Shown here: one piece after another, positions 6,790 to 16,623 of the stretch
Layout of the letters: each line of letters starts with the position of its first letter
How positions within the stretch are numbered: the first letter of the stretch is position 1
Assembly: GCA_900548535.1 (NCBI GenBank)
Contig: URLG01000036.1
Coordinates: 1-26,215, forward strand
DNA length: 26,215 nucleotides
Source: Candidatus Segatella intestinihominis
GTDB taxonomy: Bacteria > Bacteroidota > Bacteroidia > Bacteroidales > Bacteroidaceae
Direction: 5' to 3'
Made by a program: the position numbers and the translations under genes
The notes under the pieces: model-generated
Told to the model about the DNA's origin: nothing
The model's input: the letters and a program-made list of their open reading frames with translations, nothing else
Database searches by the model: none

Positions 6790-9700
6790 TTCGTATCTTC
6801 TATTGCTATATCAAATTTAATATCCTTATTACGATAGAGATAAATCTTTGTATCGTAGGTTATTGTTTCTACTTCAAATCGTTCGCCATTTGGCTGTCGG
6901 GCGATGTTCCACTCGTTGATGAAACCTCCATCTGGATAGATAGAGAGCTTCTTGTTACCACAAGTAATTGACAAAACACGCCAATGGGTGAGGGTACGCT
7001 TAGGAACGGAAACGACAGGGAGTAAATGACCTTCTATGTTCTGATCATATTTGAGGTCATCTATCCATGCATTTGTGAAGTTCGTCAACCATTTGTCGCG
7101 CACTTCAGAAGATGGCATGTTGGTGCATATCTTGTTTGCATTGCCCTTGTCGTCTCTGTAGGCTTCAACCTTGTACTCGATATCGAAGTTTGAACCAATC
7201 TGTTTCACAATGTGCCAGACGGTCTGTAGGGTAATGATCATACCCATGATACTCTTCAGATGTTCGTCCTGATAGCTAATCTTCAAATTGCCACCGTTCT
7301 GCTTAGCATAGGAAATGAACTCATCAATGAGACCATTCGATTTTGTCTGGAGAATTTCACCCAACTGATAGGTATGAATCTCCTTGAACTCATCACCTGC
7401 CAATTTCAACAGCATGGCCGATGGTTTATAAGACAAGTCCATAGACTTCGCAGAAGCAATAGGATTATCCGTGCGAACAAAGAACATGGTGTCGTTGCCC
7501 CATTGAGCATTCAGTTGTGCATGTTCCTTGCAACTCATGAAGTAAAGGCTGCCGTCAATGTAAGCAATAGGGTAGAGTCCTTTGCTTGCCCAAGGATTCT
7601 TCATCTTCTTGACATCGCTTCCTTTAGCCCATGCTTTGATCTCACGGCACATTGCCACAACAGGTTCCACTATTGCAGTCTGTTCCGATTCCATCAGACA
7701 GAAAGTCGTAGTCTGGCTCTTTATCACAAAACGATTCATGAACTGAGGTTGCCATCCGTTTTCTCTATCCTCATAATCCCATTCGGCATAGTCATTGTCA
7801 GCAAACAGAACCAGTTCTTGATGGGATGCAGCAAATGCCTTCTCCAAGTCGTATAATGTGGTTTGTGATGGTGAAGTACCAGGGAACGCATCCTTGATGT
7901 TTTGAGGAACGGTATCACCCACCTCTTCCTCTTCTTCTATCCAAGCCAAAGCAGCATCTACATCAACGAACTTGGCATATCTGAGTGTAAACTTGTCGAG
8001 GAGCATATCCTTTGATTTCTTCTCACGAGCTTCCATCAGGAGTTTCTTCGTTGCCTTGATAACATCCTTCATTACCTGAATGTTAGCCATTTGGTTAGCA
8101 TAGCCAGCTCCTCCTGGATTACAGTCGAAGATACAGAGATGACCGTTTGGCATGATGGCGAAGTCAACGGCTCCACGTTCTTTGCCCAGAATGTCCACCA
8201 AGGTCTGAGTGAAGGCTATACCCAATGTGAAGAGCAGGTTCTCTTCCTCATCACGGTTAGACATCCATTTGTTCTTTCCCTTATGGCGAATACGAATCTC
8301 GCTATAGTCGGTCTGTATTGTGTCGCCAATAATCACATTGCGCTTCACCTTTGTTGTGTCATGTGAGCAACCGCAAGCCTTGCGCATTTCCTTACCGGTG
8401 ATGGCGAAATGGAATTTAGGCTTCTCTGGCTTTCCTTCCTTCTTTTCAGGCTTTATATTGTTAAACTCATACGGGAACTTCAAAGGCTCATCCTTGTCTG
8501 CAACATCTTCTTCCAATACGGTACGTCCACATTTAGGACAGAAGCAATATCCATATCCCTTACCTTCGTTGTAATAGAGAATCTTGGCATTGCCAGAGTC
8601 ACTATTAGGGCGAACAGAGAAAAGATGAGGTTCCGTCACATCGTTTGCCCAGTCGTCAGCATCAATCAGCTGAGCACTAACTCGTGTATAGACATTACTG
8701 TCCATGATTCGGGTCTTGTCCTCATTCATATCTGGCATGAAACCAACTGGCTGAATCAGTTCCAGTCCATAGTTATCATTTACCGTCCATTTAATTTGAT
8801 TACTGAGCGTAGAATCATTAATCACCGTCTTGTCACTGTTTCGATAGATGGTCTTGTATGTTTTGTGGTTGTCATCATACATGTTGGTGATTTCAATACC
8901 ACGAACGATATATACTACACCATCCACAGCCACGCTGTTGCCCGGCGCATACTGGGCGATGGCATCACGCAATGAGTAGGATGGATTGGATGATGTCATA
9001 GGAGTAAAGAAGTCTTTCTTGCCATTGCTGTTCAGGTCGAGCGTGAGCACGTTGACCGGCATATTGGCATTCGGAGTGAAACGACTGGTTGCCCAGAAGT
9101 TCAACAATCGCTTATACAACACCTCTATATACTGCATTTTCAGCTTGATGCGGAATTTGTCCGTGATAGGACCACCTCCCGAAAATGCAGTCTTGTAGTC
9201 TATCAGTTTGTTGCGCAGTTCAGAATAGCAACGCTCGTTGATTTCCTGAGCATTCTTGACCACCTGATTGATTTGATCATCATAGACCGTACCACTCAAA
9301 AGTTTCATCAAGTCCTCACGTACCTCTGGTTCAAGTTGCTTGGAACATAGAATGTTGAATTTCTCATACATTGTTCCCTTTGGATCGCCAAGCAGGTCGT
9401 TAGGGTCGGCATTACTTGAATTATCCTTCACAAACTCAATCTTGCCGTTGATTACCTTCACTTCAAATGGGGTATAATAGTCTGCTACCTTTTGTGTCAG
9501 GCGTCCACCATTGGCACCTTCGGTAAACACGCCAAAGGCACGAACAAGGAATGAGTTAACATGACGCTGAATCACCTGAGGACTCTTCAAATCTACCGAT
9601 GGCACTCTTACTGGTCGGCTGATAATCTTATCTATAGGATTACTCAATGTTCTAAGACCTATCACGTCTGAACCACAAAGGGTTATACAGGCACTACGAA

Positions 9701-12700
9701 CCTTGTTGTTACGTCCGCTTCGACCAGCACGCTGCTTATAGTTCGCTGGCAGAGGAGGAACACTCGATAGCAATACTACCTCCAGGTTACCCAAGTCCAC
9801 ACCCATCTCCATAGTTGTAGAGCAGGCAAGGATATTGATGGTATGATCCTTGAACTTTGACTGCAATCCACGAGCCACACTCTTATCTACCTGAGCAGTA
9901 TGCTCCTGCTGTACAAAGAGATTTGGGAAGACATGAATATCCTCCAGACGGTCTGAGAATACACCATCTGTTCCCCAAATGTTATGGTTCCAAAGTAAGG
10001 CTCTATGCGTCTTAGCCCAGGATTCTATAGTCTTCTTGTCTCCTTCCTTTGCTGAACCCTTATAGTATGGGAAAGCCTCCCATTGCTCATGCAAATCCTC
10101 ACGTAATTCTACAGGTGTAGTACCTTCCAAATATGGAGAGAAACGCTTGAAATTGTTTCCGATAGGGCGCAGGCAGACTGCATGGCGATTACCGTCTGCT
10201 TTGGTATCGCATAGATAAACGTCATCATAGAGCTTGAAGCAGAGGTCATTCAGATTGAAACGAGGCGCATTGTCTTTTTCATTGACAAAGTGTCCTGTAT
10301 CATCCAGACGCTGACCCACCTGCAATATCTTATACTCATCGCCAGTCAGAGTTTCCCAAAGAGAATCTATTACGGCTGAAATCTCATGGAAATACTGACG
10401 CTGAGCATCGTTCATGGTCAATGTGTTGTCATCACGTGCTATCAGCGCACAGAGATAACGCACAATACGGGCTGTTGAAACCTTGCCTTCTTCCAGTTTA
10501 GGTTTGTTAAATGGACGACGGCGAGGCTTCTCTGTAGCAAAACGTACCGTTGAGAAGATGTCTATCTTGTCATTTCCTGGAATGCGAAGATAGAAAGACT
10601 GGTTGCTTCGTACCGTATAGTCGAGATAAACCTGCATCAGGTTTCTCCAGTCCTCTTCTGTAATCTGGTTAGCTGGGTTGTCCAGCAAATCATTGAAGTC
10701 TTCTACAGCCTTTGGCAACTTGATTTTATCCAGTTGAGGATAGCATGTTTCAAACAGACCCAATGTTTCCGGAGATGCTGCCGATGCAGGACGATGTGCC
10801 AAATACATCACCATGATACTCTGGATATACTTGTCGATGATTTCATCAGATGGAAGTCCGTCTTCCACCTCATCGCTATCACCCGAACGCTTCACGAATA
10901 CGGATGCAAACACCGGACAGTATGGATCATTTTTCAGAAGTTCTGCTATCTCTGACCAGGTCATATACTTGCACGACATCTCCTCCAGCTGCTTCTGAAC
11001 CACCTTAGGGTCAGGCGACTGGAGATTGGTGATAGCAGGAACATACTTTGCGGCATCCAGAGGATTAGCAACGATAGCAGCAGAAAGTTGTGCCAAGGCT
11101 GCCTCCTTTGTCAGACCACTTGCCTTCCTGCGGCACAGTTCATGGTATATGGTACTGTTGAACCACATACGTTCCTGTTCCAGATTCTGTTTCAAGGTTG
11201 CCTTTGCTGCAGCCTGACGGCTATCCACAAAACTGATATATTGCTGACCATCATGAAGCACGATGCCACCTGTCTTTGAATCGCCTTTGTCCAACTGGTC
11301 AAGGATGCTTGGAGCCATCATACGGGAGATGAAGTCGGCAGAGAGACGGAACTTCTGCAGGCGGTTGTCTTCCATATTACCGTTTGCATCACCTTCCACA
11401 TCCTGGTCTGTATTGTGGTTCTTGGTCTGTTTGGCATTGCAGTAAGGACAGCATCCCTGAATGTTTCCAACAACATGCCAACTTCCTGTTTCTTTTTCGT
11501 CGGCAGGAGTCAATGGTTGAAGTTTGCCTCCAGGAACCAAACGGAATTTCACGTTACCGTCTCCCTTCATGTTCTTTTCATTAGAGAGTCCGAAGATGGC
11601 ATACTTATTTGTTGAGTTGTCATTACTTTCTGCCATGTCGAGGTCGAACATATCACTATCATCAGTTGCGATGGCCTCGTAAGTCCAATCCTCAGTATTG
11701 ACAGAAGCGAGTGCTACATACTCGCCGCAATGCTTGCATCGGCTGAGTTCCAGCAACGGAGCTTCCTCGATAGGAGTCAATGACAGAGCATCTTCACCAA
11801 TCTTCTTTCCGATTGCGTTTTCTGTATATATCTTGAAAGAACCATCAGCAAACTCATTCAAGCGGACAAAAAGTCCGTTGTTAGGGACACGATAGAAGTA
11901 GTGTACCTTCAATTTACATACAGGCATCTTCAGTCCTTCTTCCTTGCAGCGGTCTTCTTCACGCTGACACATCTCGTCGAGCCATTGCAGTTTCTGGCTG
12001 ATAGATGCTTTCTCTGGATATAGTTCATCCAGAGAGATATAGTCAGCCTTGAATATCTTTCTCCAACGTTCTTCATCTTCACCCTTAGGAATTTCAGTTT
12101 CTCCGATACGCTTACCTCCAATAGCTTCCACCTGGTCAGCTCTTACGCCAGTGATACCGGCAATAAACTCCTTCAGTTCTCTTTCATCCTTCTCTTTGTC
12201 CTCACCATTTCCGAAGGTAGCAGATGATGTTGCAAAACGTACATTCTGTGCATCCACCTTGAAGGCGAGAAGCACTCGGCGAAGAAGCATCGCAAGTTCA
12301 GCTGCGCCTGCTCCTGTATAAGAGTGGGTCTCATCGATAGCTACCCAGCGAAGACTATGCTTTCCTGCAACAATCAACTTTGCATCGGCTCCTCTCAATA
12401 AGATGTATTCCAGCATGGTTGGGTTGGTCAATACGATATGAGGAGGGTTGTTGCGAACAGCTTTACGTGTATAGACCATGTGAGGATATTTCGAGTTCTT
12501 CAGCTCGTAATGTCCTTGCCCGTCAGGATCCTCCTTTACCCATTCATATTTGCCTCCTGTCACATGCTCTATGCGATGGCGCATTTTCTCTGCATCATCC
12601 GACTTGTCTGTATTCTTTGGTTCCATTTCTGGCAGATCACCATTATATACAGTGTAGGTCAGGCAAGTGCCGGTAGAAGATTCGGCAACCGTCAGAAGTT

Positions 12701-13184
12701 CTTCCAGACGCTCCTTCTGGTCTTCCATCAAGGCGTTGAGCGGATAGAGAAAGAGAGCCTGTATTTCATTTGGCAGTGCATTTTGTGAGAGGTCATGGAT
12801 CAATGGCATCATAAAGCACTCCGTCTTACCAGAACCAGTACCTGTAGTCACGACTATCGACTTTGGTTTATCGTCTGCCGTTCTTTGTCTGAGCAATACA
12901 TCCCAGCATTTATACTGATGCTCGTATGGAGAATATTTAAAGTTCCACAGTTTGCCCACCAAAGCCTTGGCTTCCTCAGCTTTCTCAGGCGCAACAGGGA
13001 TATATGAGTTCATGCATTGAACTACAGGCACGGCATTCTCAGGCGCAAATAGATTGCCGATAAGAGTCTTCATCTGCTTGATGTACGAGCGCTGACTGTC
13101 GTTGTTTGACTCACCGCACCACATCGCAACGAGGGCTCTTTCCACCGCTGTTCTATTGTTGTTATATAGTTCAGAGAAGTTCAT
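6786..13184 (-). CDS. DruE-like giant DEAD/DEAH helicase with DUF1998
   Basis: A 2132-residue superfamily 2 helicase. RecA1: Q-region SPYEHQYKCWDVLL (85-98), Walker A TTGTGSGKT (113-121), LYPLNALMEDQ (146-156), DETH box (284-287) and SAT (320-322). A zinc-binding insert has CKHC (483-486) and CCPYC (578-582). RecA2: FVDSRQAAA (652-660), STTMEMGVDLG, and QRAGRSGR near 1150. A second zinc cluster (YCFCPKCGR near 1548, CGC near 1605) leads to a DUF1998 domain with FDCNPGGAGYANQM near 1690. A further 400 residues follow. Size and order match DruE of Druantia better than MrfA (about 750 residues) or DISARM, where helicase and DUF1998 are separate proteins. It probably translocates on DNA. It is preceded by the 862-residue gene (20-bp gap) and coupled to mcrB by ATGA. 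Confidence 0.88.
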   Translation of the reverse strand: MNFSELYNNNRTAVERALVAMWCGESNNDSQRSYIKQMKTLIGNLFAPENAVPVVQCMNSYIPVAPEKAEEAKALVGKLWNFKYSPYEHQYKCWDVLLRQRTADDKPKSIVVTTGTGSGKTECFMMPLIHDLSQNALPNEIQALFLYPLNALMEDQKERLEELLTVAESSTGTCLTYTVYNGDLPEMEPKNTDKSDDAEKMRHRIEHVTGGKYEWVKEDPDGQGHYELKNSKYPHMVYTRKAVRNNPPHIVLTNPTMLEYILLRGADAKLIVAGKHSLRWVAIDETHSYTGAGAAELAMLLRRVLLAFKVDAQNVRFATSSATFGNGEDKEKDERELKEFIAGITGVRADQVEAIGGKRIGETEIPKGEDEERWRKIFKADYISLDELYPEKASISQKLQWLDEMCQREEDRCKEEGLKMPVCKLKVHYFYRVPNNGLFVRLNEFADGSFKIYTENAIGKKIGEDALSLTPIEEAPLLELSRCKHCGEYVALASVNTEDWTYEAIATDDSDMFDLDMAESNDNSTNKYAIFGLSNEKNMKGDGNVKFRLVPGGKLQPLTPADEKETGSWHVVGNIQGCCPYCNAKQTKNHNTDQDVEGDANGNMEDNRLQKFRLSADFISRMMAPSILDQLDKGDSKTGGIVLHDGQQYISFVDSRQAAAKATLKQNLEQERMWFNSTIYHELCRRKASGLTKEAALAQLSAAIVANPLDAAKYVPAITNLQSPDPKVVQKQLEEMSCKYMTWSEIAELLKNDPYCPVFASVFVKRSGDSDEVEDGLPSDEIIDKYIQSIMVMYLAHRPASAASPETLGLFETCYPQLDKIKLPKAVEDFNDLLDNPANQITEEDWRNLMQVYLDYTVRSNQSFYLRIPGNDKIDIFSTVRFATEKPRRRPFNKPKLEEGKVSTARIVRYLCALIARDDNTLTMNDAQRQYFHEISAVIDSLWETLTGDEYKILQVGQRLDDTGHFVNEKDNAPRFNLNDLCFKLYDDVYLCDTKADGNRHAVCLRPIGNNFKRFSPYLEGTTPVELREDLHEQWEAFPYYKGSAKEGDKKTIESWAKTHRALLWNHNIWGTDGVFSDRLEDIHVFPNLFVQQEHTAQVDKSVARGLQSKFKDHTINILACSTTMEMGVDLGNLEVVLLSSVPPLPANYKQRAGRSGRNNKVRSACITLCGSDVIGLRTLSNPIDKIISRPVRVPSVDLKSPQVIQRHVNSFLVRAFGVFTEGANGGRLTQKVADYYTPFEVKVINGKIEFVKDNSSNADPNDLLGDPKGTMYEKFNILCSKQLEPEVREDLMKLLSGTVYDDQINQVVKNAQEINERCYSELRNKLIDYKTAFSGGGPITDKFRIKLKMQYIEVLYKRLLNFWATSRFTPNANMPVNVLTLDLNSNGKKDFFTPMTSSNPSYSLRDAIAQYAPGNSVAVDGVVYIVRGIEITNMYDDNHKTYKTIYRNSDKTVINDSTLSNQIKWTVNDNYGLELIQPVGFMPDMNEDKTRIMDSNVYTRVSAQLIDADDWANDVTEPHLFSVRPNSDSGNAKILYYNEGKGYGYCFCPKCGRTVLEEDVADKDEPLKFPYEFNNIKPEKKEGKPEKPKFHFAITGKEMRKACGCSHDTTKVKRNVIIGDTIQTDYSEIRIRHKGKNKWMSNRDEEENLLFTLGIAFTQTLVDILGKERGAVDFAIMPNGHLCIFDCNPGGAGYANQMANIQVMKDVIKATKKLLMEAREKKSKDMLLDKFTLRYAKFVDVDAALAWIEEEEEVGDTVPQNIKDAFPGTSPSQTTLYDLEKAFAASHQELVLFADNDYAEWDYEDRENGWQPQFMNRFVIKSQTTTFCLMESEQTAIVEPVVAMCREIKAWAKGSDVKKMKNPWASKGLYPIAYIDGSLYFMSCKEHAQLNAQWGNDTMFFVRTDNPIASAKSMDLSYKPSAMLLKLAGDEFKEIHTYQLGEILQTKSNGLIDEFISYAKQNGGNLKISYQDEHLKSIMGMIITLQTVWHIVKQIGSNFDIEYKVEAYRDDKGNANKICTNMPSSEVRDKWLTNFTNAWIDDLKYDQNIEGHLLPVVSVPKRTLTHWRVLSITCGNKKLSIYPDGGFINEWNIARQPNGERFEVETITYDTKIYLYRNKDIKFDIAIEDTK

Positions 13185-13204
13185 AATCTTGTTATATTTC
13201 TTGT

Positions 13205-15793
13205 CTATATTTCGTTATCTATGTGTATATTAAACTTTTGCCAGTCAAATCCAGACTCTTCGGCAAAGCGGAGCAGTCCTTGTTTGTCTTCTGGCGTTAA
13301 TGTGCCGTTTCTCTTTTCGAGTAAAGGCTCATATATTTCCGATACGACCTTGTCCCTTTCCATATTTCTCAATGGTTTCATCAGGAAGAAGTATGTTCCA
13401 TAATGATTTGCCACTTCGAAACATTTCAGGAGGGATTCCGTAACTGATTCCTCGATGTCGTCCCATGCCCATGGATCATTGTCGATATCCATTCCCAGGT
13501 TACATTGCAGATTTTCTGTCGTACTGATGTTTTGAAATATCACACCCGTACTCTTTGAGTCTGTATCTTCATCTGGATTGATAGGCTCAGGTTCAGACTG
13601 CTCGTCATAATTCCAATATAGAGCTTGTTCACCTTTCCATGAACTGTGCTCCTGATCATTGCCGAAACATACTACCAGACTTTCTGGAGCCATGACATCG
13701 AGTAGCTTTCCTACATAGTGATTGTCATTTCGCCAGGCATTCAATGCAGCTTCACCTACCGATGGATTACCAGAGATATTGATGAAGTCCTGCGAATAAA
13801 TACTACGCAGATTCCTGCATTCGTATGCCTGAAAACCTTTCTCGCTGAAGTCATTCAGCTGAACCCTGTCTTTGAAGATGTATGGAAGATTGAGCGTTTC
13901 TTCATCATTCAGATACTCGATAATCTTGCCATCAAGCATGACCTCTTTCAATAGGGTTGGTCGATAGACATCTACTTCATAGTAGCTTTCATCTTCTCCG
14001 TACCTGACTGGTAGTGTAGGGGAGAGAGGATTTCCATCCATCGGGATTTCATCTTGAAGTTCAGCCTCTGTTCCATCCACTTGTTTGTATCGAATGAGAG
14101 TCCGCTCGAAGTCTCGCTTGATTGGAGAAGCTTTCTCCATTCTTGGCAGATAAACTACGGTAAACAATAACGGCTTTCCTTTTACTGTTACCCTTAGTGT
14201 CACCTCACCATACGGAGGTTCATCCAGCTTTGTCCATTCGGTATATCTGCCGTTTTCTTGCTTGAATTCTATCATTTCTGCCTCGGTTTCCTCCTCTGGC
14301 TGAGCATGGAGAATATCATCCTTGGTAGCAAAGTGGCGAACGATCACATCTTCCCATCCAAATATCAGTGGAAGTTCATCTACCTCATATTCGTCGCTGA
14401 TGTCTGGATCGTCTATATAATAATGCTTCACCTTTCCGCCACCCACATATCGGATGGTGTCGGTATAAAGCCTTGTAGTAACCTGGTCATAGCCAATGCG
14501 GTTATACAGGTTGATTTCTTTTCCTTGATCATCCACGAAACTAACGCAATCATAGATGTAAATCCAGTTCCATGTCTCGGTGGTACCAAACTTCGGATCA
14601 CGGAATCGCTTGCGATACACATCTTCGGTAATGGTCTCATCCTTCAGTTTGCAGCGGTTTGAAAATAGAAGTGCCGTTTCCTTCTGAGTATTCTGGGTAG
14701 AAGACCATGTTTCCCCATAGTCTCCATGTCGCCAGAGTTGGATGTATTCTGATGTATTTTGTGTTTGAGCCAGATATTCATTACCATCATCATCCTTCAC
14801 CACGATTTCAATCTTATCAAATCGTGATGTAGGGATGTTTTTAATCTGTACTCCTTTTTCTACGCCAAAGGCAACAAAGTCGTTCACGCTGTGGTTCAGA
14901 TAGGTGATGATAGGATTTTCCATGGTCGATGGTTCTATCACCTCATCGCCTCTTTTGAACCTTATATATATAAATAGGTGTAATTGCTTCTCCGGGTTTG
15001 GCACGCCCCAGAGATGCACACGATCATAACGCAGATACTGGTGCAGACCTCCACCTACCTCCTCTGGCTTCAGCCAAAGGTTGAGTCGGCGTGTCATAAA
15101 GGTATAGTCTGGCGAGAATATTACTTGCCATTCGAAACGGAATTTTATCTTCAATATTTCATCGTTGGCAGCCTTGATGGTTGCCACGAATCGGTTCACG
15201 TCAGATGCTGCATCCTTCAGATCGTCTTCATGGAAGGGCATTTCTCCGTTCAGAATCTCCTTCATGTATTCATAAAGGGAATGCTGGCGCTTGATACTCT
15301 CTCTGAATGCTACAGCTCTTGATGCTTCATCCAGATTTTCTAATGTATAGTTCTCGCCATGATAGATACGGCAAAGTCCTTTCAGGAACTTCATCTTGTC
15401 ATGACGGTTCAGCTCATGCTGTATGGCAAGACCACCAAGCACATAGATGGAGTAGAGCCATCGCTTCTGTCCGCTATCATCCTGATACAGATAGCGTTTC
15501 TTGCTGATGCCTGAGTTGGACCAGAGTGTTTCAAGATCCAGATTCTCTATCAGTTGGTTCCTGTTGCCACTTTGGTATTTGCGCTTATACCATTCTGCCA
15601 TATAGACAATGGTTGATGTGGCATTTTCGGGCTTTGCCAATGCTGCTACTCCACAATCAGACACAATAGCGCTTAGGCAGACTTCAAGTTCATTGAAATC
15701 TGCCTCCGACAATCTCAGCTTCCATACGTATGGATGGCTGGTGTCTAACGATGCTATTTTGTCTGCAAGCTTCTTGCCTAGTCTTGTTTCCAT
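13205..15793 (-). CDS. Unrecognised 862-residue defence-operon protein
   Basis: No catalytic motif is visible: no Walker A, DExx, PD-(D/E)xK, HNH, PLD or zinc cluster. Residues 1-200 are mostly helical, with WKLRLSEADFNELE and YMAEWYKRKYQSG (64-76) followed by LYSIYVLGGLAIQHEL. From about 200 to 640 the sequence alternates short beta-like segments rich in aromatic and acidic residues (IRYVGGGKVKHYYIDD, LIFGWEDVIVRHFATKDDIL). The C-terminus is acidic and Trp-rich (DPWAWDDIEES). Its start overlaps the HNH stop by 16 bp and it ends 20 bp before the DruE-like gene. A large, motif-poor partner immediately upstream of druE is the arrangement of DruH in type III Druantia, and the N-terminal AEWYKRKY segment recalls STY4851-type proteins. 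That resemblance is from memory and weak. Confidence 0.8.
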   Translation of the reverse strand: METRLGKKLADKIASLDTSHPYVWKLRLSEADFNELEVCLSAIVSDCGVAALAKPENATSTIVYMAEWYKRKYQSGNRNQLIENLDLETLWSNSGISKKRYLYQDDSGQKRWLYSIYVLGGLAIQHELNRHDKMKFLKGLCRIYHGENYTLENLDEASRAVAFRESIKRQHSLYEYMKEILNGEMPFHEDDLKDAASDVNRFVATIKAANDEILKIKFRFEWQVIFSPDYTFMTRRLNLWLKPEEVGGGLHQYLRYDRVHLWGVPNPEKQLHLFIYIRFKRGDEVIEPSTMENPIITYLNHSVNDFVAFGVEKGVQIKNIPTSRFDKIEIVVKDDDGNEYLAQTQNTSEYIQLWRHGDYGETWSSTQNTQKETALLFSNRCKLKDETITEDVYRKRFRDPKFGTTETWNWIYIYDCVSFVDDQGKEINLYNRIGYDQVTTRLYTDTIRYVGGGKVKHYYIDDPDISDEYEVDELPLIFGWEDVIVRHFATKDDILHAQPEEETEAEMIEFKQENGRYTEWTKLDEPPYGEVTLRVTVKGKPLLFTVVYLPRMEKASPIKRDFERTLIRYKQVDGTEAELQDEIPMDGNPLSPTLPVRYGEDESYYEVDVYRPTLLKEVMLDGKIIEYLNDEETLNLPYIFKDRVQLNDFSEKGFQAYECRNLRSIYSQDFINISGNPSVGEAALNAWRNDNHYVGKLLDVMAPESLVVCFGNDQEHSSWKGEQALYWNYDEQSEPEPINPDEDTDSKSTGVIFQNISTTENLQCNLGMDIDNDPWAWDDIEESVTESLLKCFEVANHYGTYFFLMKPLRNMERDKVVSEIYEPLLEKRNGTLTPEDKQGLLRFAEESGFDWQKFNIHIDNEI

Positions 15794-16527
15794 ATTTTAA
15801 TTTCTTTCTTGATGCCTCGGTATGCTTCACGCAAATCCCTTAACGGTTGTTCCGAATCCTTGATATGATGAATCATACTGTGGCAGTTGCTGCATAGCGG
15901 TACCAGATTCTCCAGAAAGTCCTTGGGTACGCCATCGGTCTCGTATGTGGAAATCATCCTTAGATGATGCACTTCCATGAAGTTGGCACCCAGTTCTCTG
16001 CCGTATGTTTCCTCAAAATCCATTCCACAGCATTGGCATTGGTAGCCATACTTGTCAAGGCACATCTGGCGGAGCTGAGGATTGCGCCTTATCACATCCA
16101 TCTCTTTCAGAATATGTTTCCGTTCGCCTTCGGTTTCTTCCCGGAATGATGGAGTAGAAGGTGCTGATGGTTCCGCATCAGATGACAAATTCTCTATGGC
16201 AATCTTTGTTTTGAATAGATTGCGGAATGCTTTTGATTCCAGGAACCCTGACCATGTTTTCAGATGTAAGGAATACCTGTTGTCAGCAGCATTGTCTTCT
16301 GTTCTCATCAGTCCGTCTATTGCCATGTCATGGCGTACTCGATCATAGTAGTTATGGTCGAGCTGTGTATAGATGCTTTCAAAGTTTGGTGACTCATGCT
16401 TTCGTATGAAGTCAGCCAGTTCCGATTCGGTGAATCGGGCGAACTCCTCTGCATCGGGCCTGCGTTTCAGATATTCTTCCACGTAAGCCTTGCGAATGGA
16501 TGCTGGTGTAGGTATCTCTTGTTTCAT
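15778..16527 (-). CDS. HNH endonuclease
   Basis: A 249-residue protein with a C-terminal HNH nuclease domain: zinc pair C164-x-x-C167 in YQCQCCGMDF, catalytic EVHH (185-188), N207 in ENLVPLCSNCHSMIHH and second zinc pair C212-x-x-C215 with H216 and H220. This is the McrA/5-methylcytosine-type beta-beta-alpha-metal layout with all residues present. The N-terminal 130 residues (KRRPDAEEFARFTESELADF and NRYSLHLKTWSGFLES) form a separate helical domain, perhaps for DNA or partner contact. It starts the five-gene block and overlaps the 862-residue gene by 16 bp. The start at 16527 (MKQEIPTP) is preferred; 16557 and 16587 are in-frame alternatives, the last abutting a 12-bp tandem repeat. Confidence 0.88.
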   Translation of the reverse strand: MKQEIPTPASIRKAYVEEYLKRRPDAEEFARFTESELADFIRKHESPNFESIYTQLDHNYYDRVRHDMAIDGLMRTEDNAADNRYSLHLKTWSGFLESKAFRNLFKTKIAIENLSSDAEPSAPSTPSFREETEGERKHILKEMDVIRRNPQLRQMCLDKYGYQCQCCGMDFEETYGRELGANFMEVHHLRMISTYETDGVPKDFLENLVPLCSNCHSMIHHIKDSEQPLRDLREAYRGIKKEIKIWKQD

Positions 16528-16586
16528 AGCCTTCTTTCTTGTCTTTCCTGTTTGCATTCTGTTTGCAAAATTTGTTTTTAGAAGCA

Positions 16587-16622
16587 AAACTGCAAACGAA
16601 ACTGCAAACGAAACTGCAAACG
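16587..16622. repeat. Three exact 12-bp tandem repeats before the HNH gene
   Basis: AAACTGCAAACG is repeated three times without change and fills the gap between the Schlafen-like stop (16624) and the earliest possible HNH start. On the minus strand each unit contains CGTTTGCAG. Further TTTGCA hexamers occur at 16551 and 16562 toward the HNH gene, making a cluster of five TTTGCA/TGCAAA sites in about 70 bp. Confidence 0.95.
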
Positions 16623-16623
16623 T

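Noticed and set aside
7260..7856. A 198-codon open frame on the plus strand
   Set aside because: Antisense to the C-terminal region of the DruE-like gene; composition is not protein-like and no start signals are visible.
6786..13184. Calling the helicase DrmA/DrmB and the locus DISARM
   Set aside because: DISARM keeps helicase and DUF1998 in separate proteins and has a methyltransferase and a PLD protein; here one 2132-residue chain holds both domains and no PLD motif is seen.
16587..16622. CRISPR-like array
   Set aside because: The 12-bp units are contiguous with no spacers and no cas genes are nearby.
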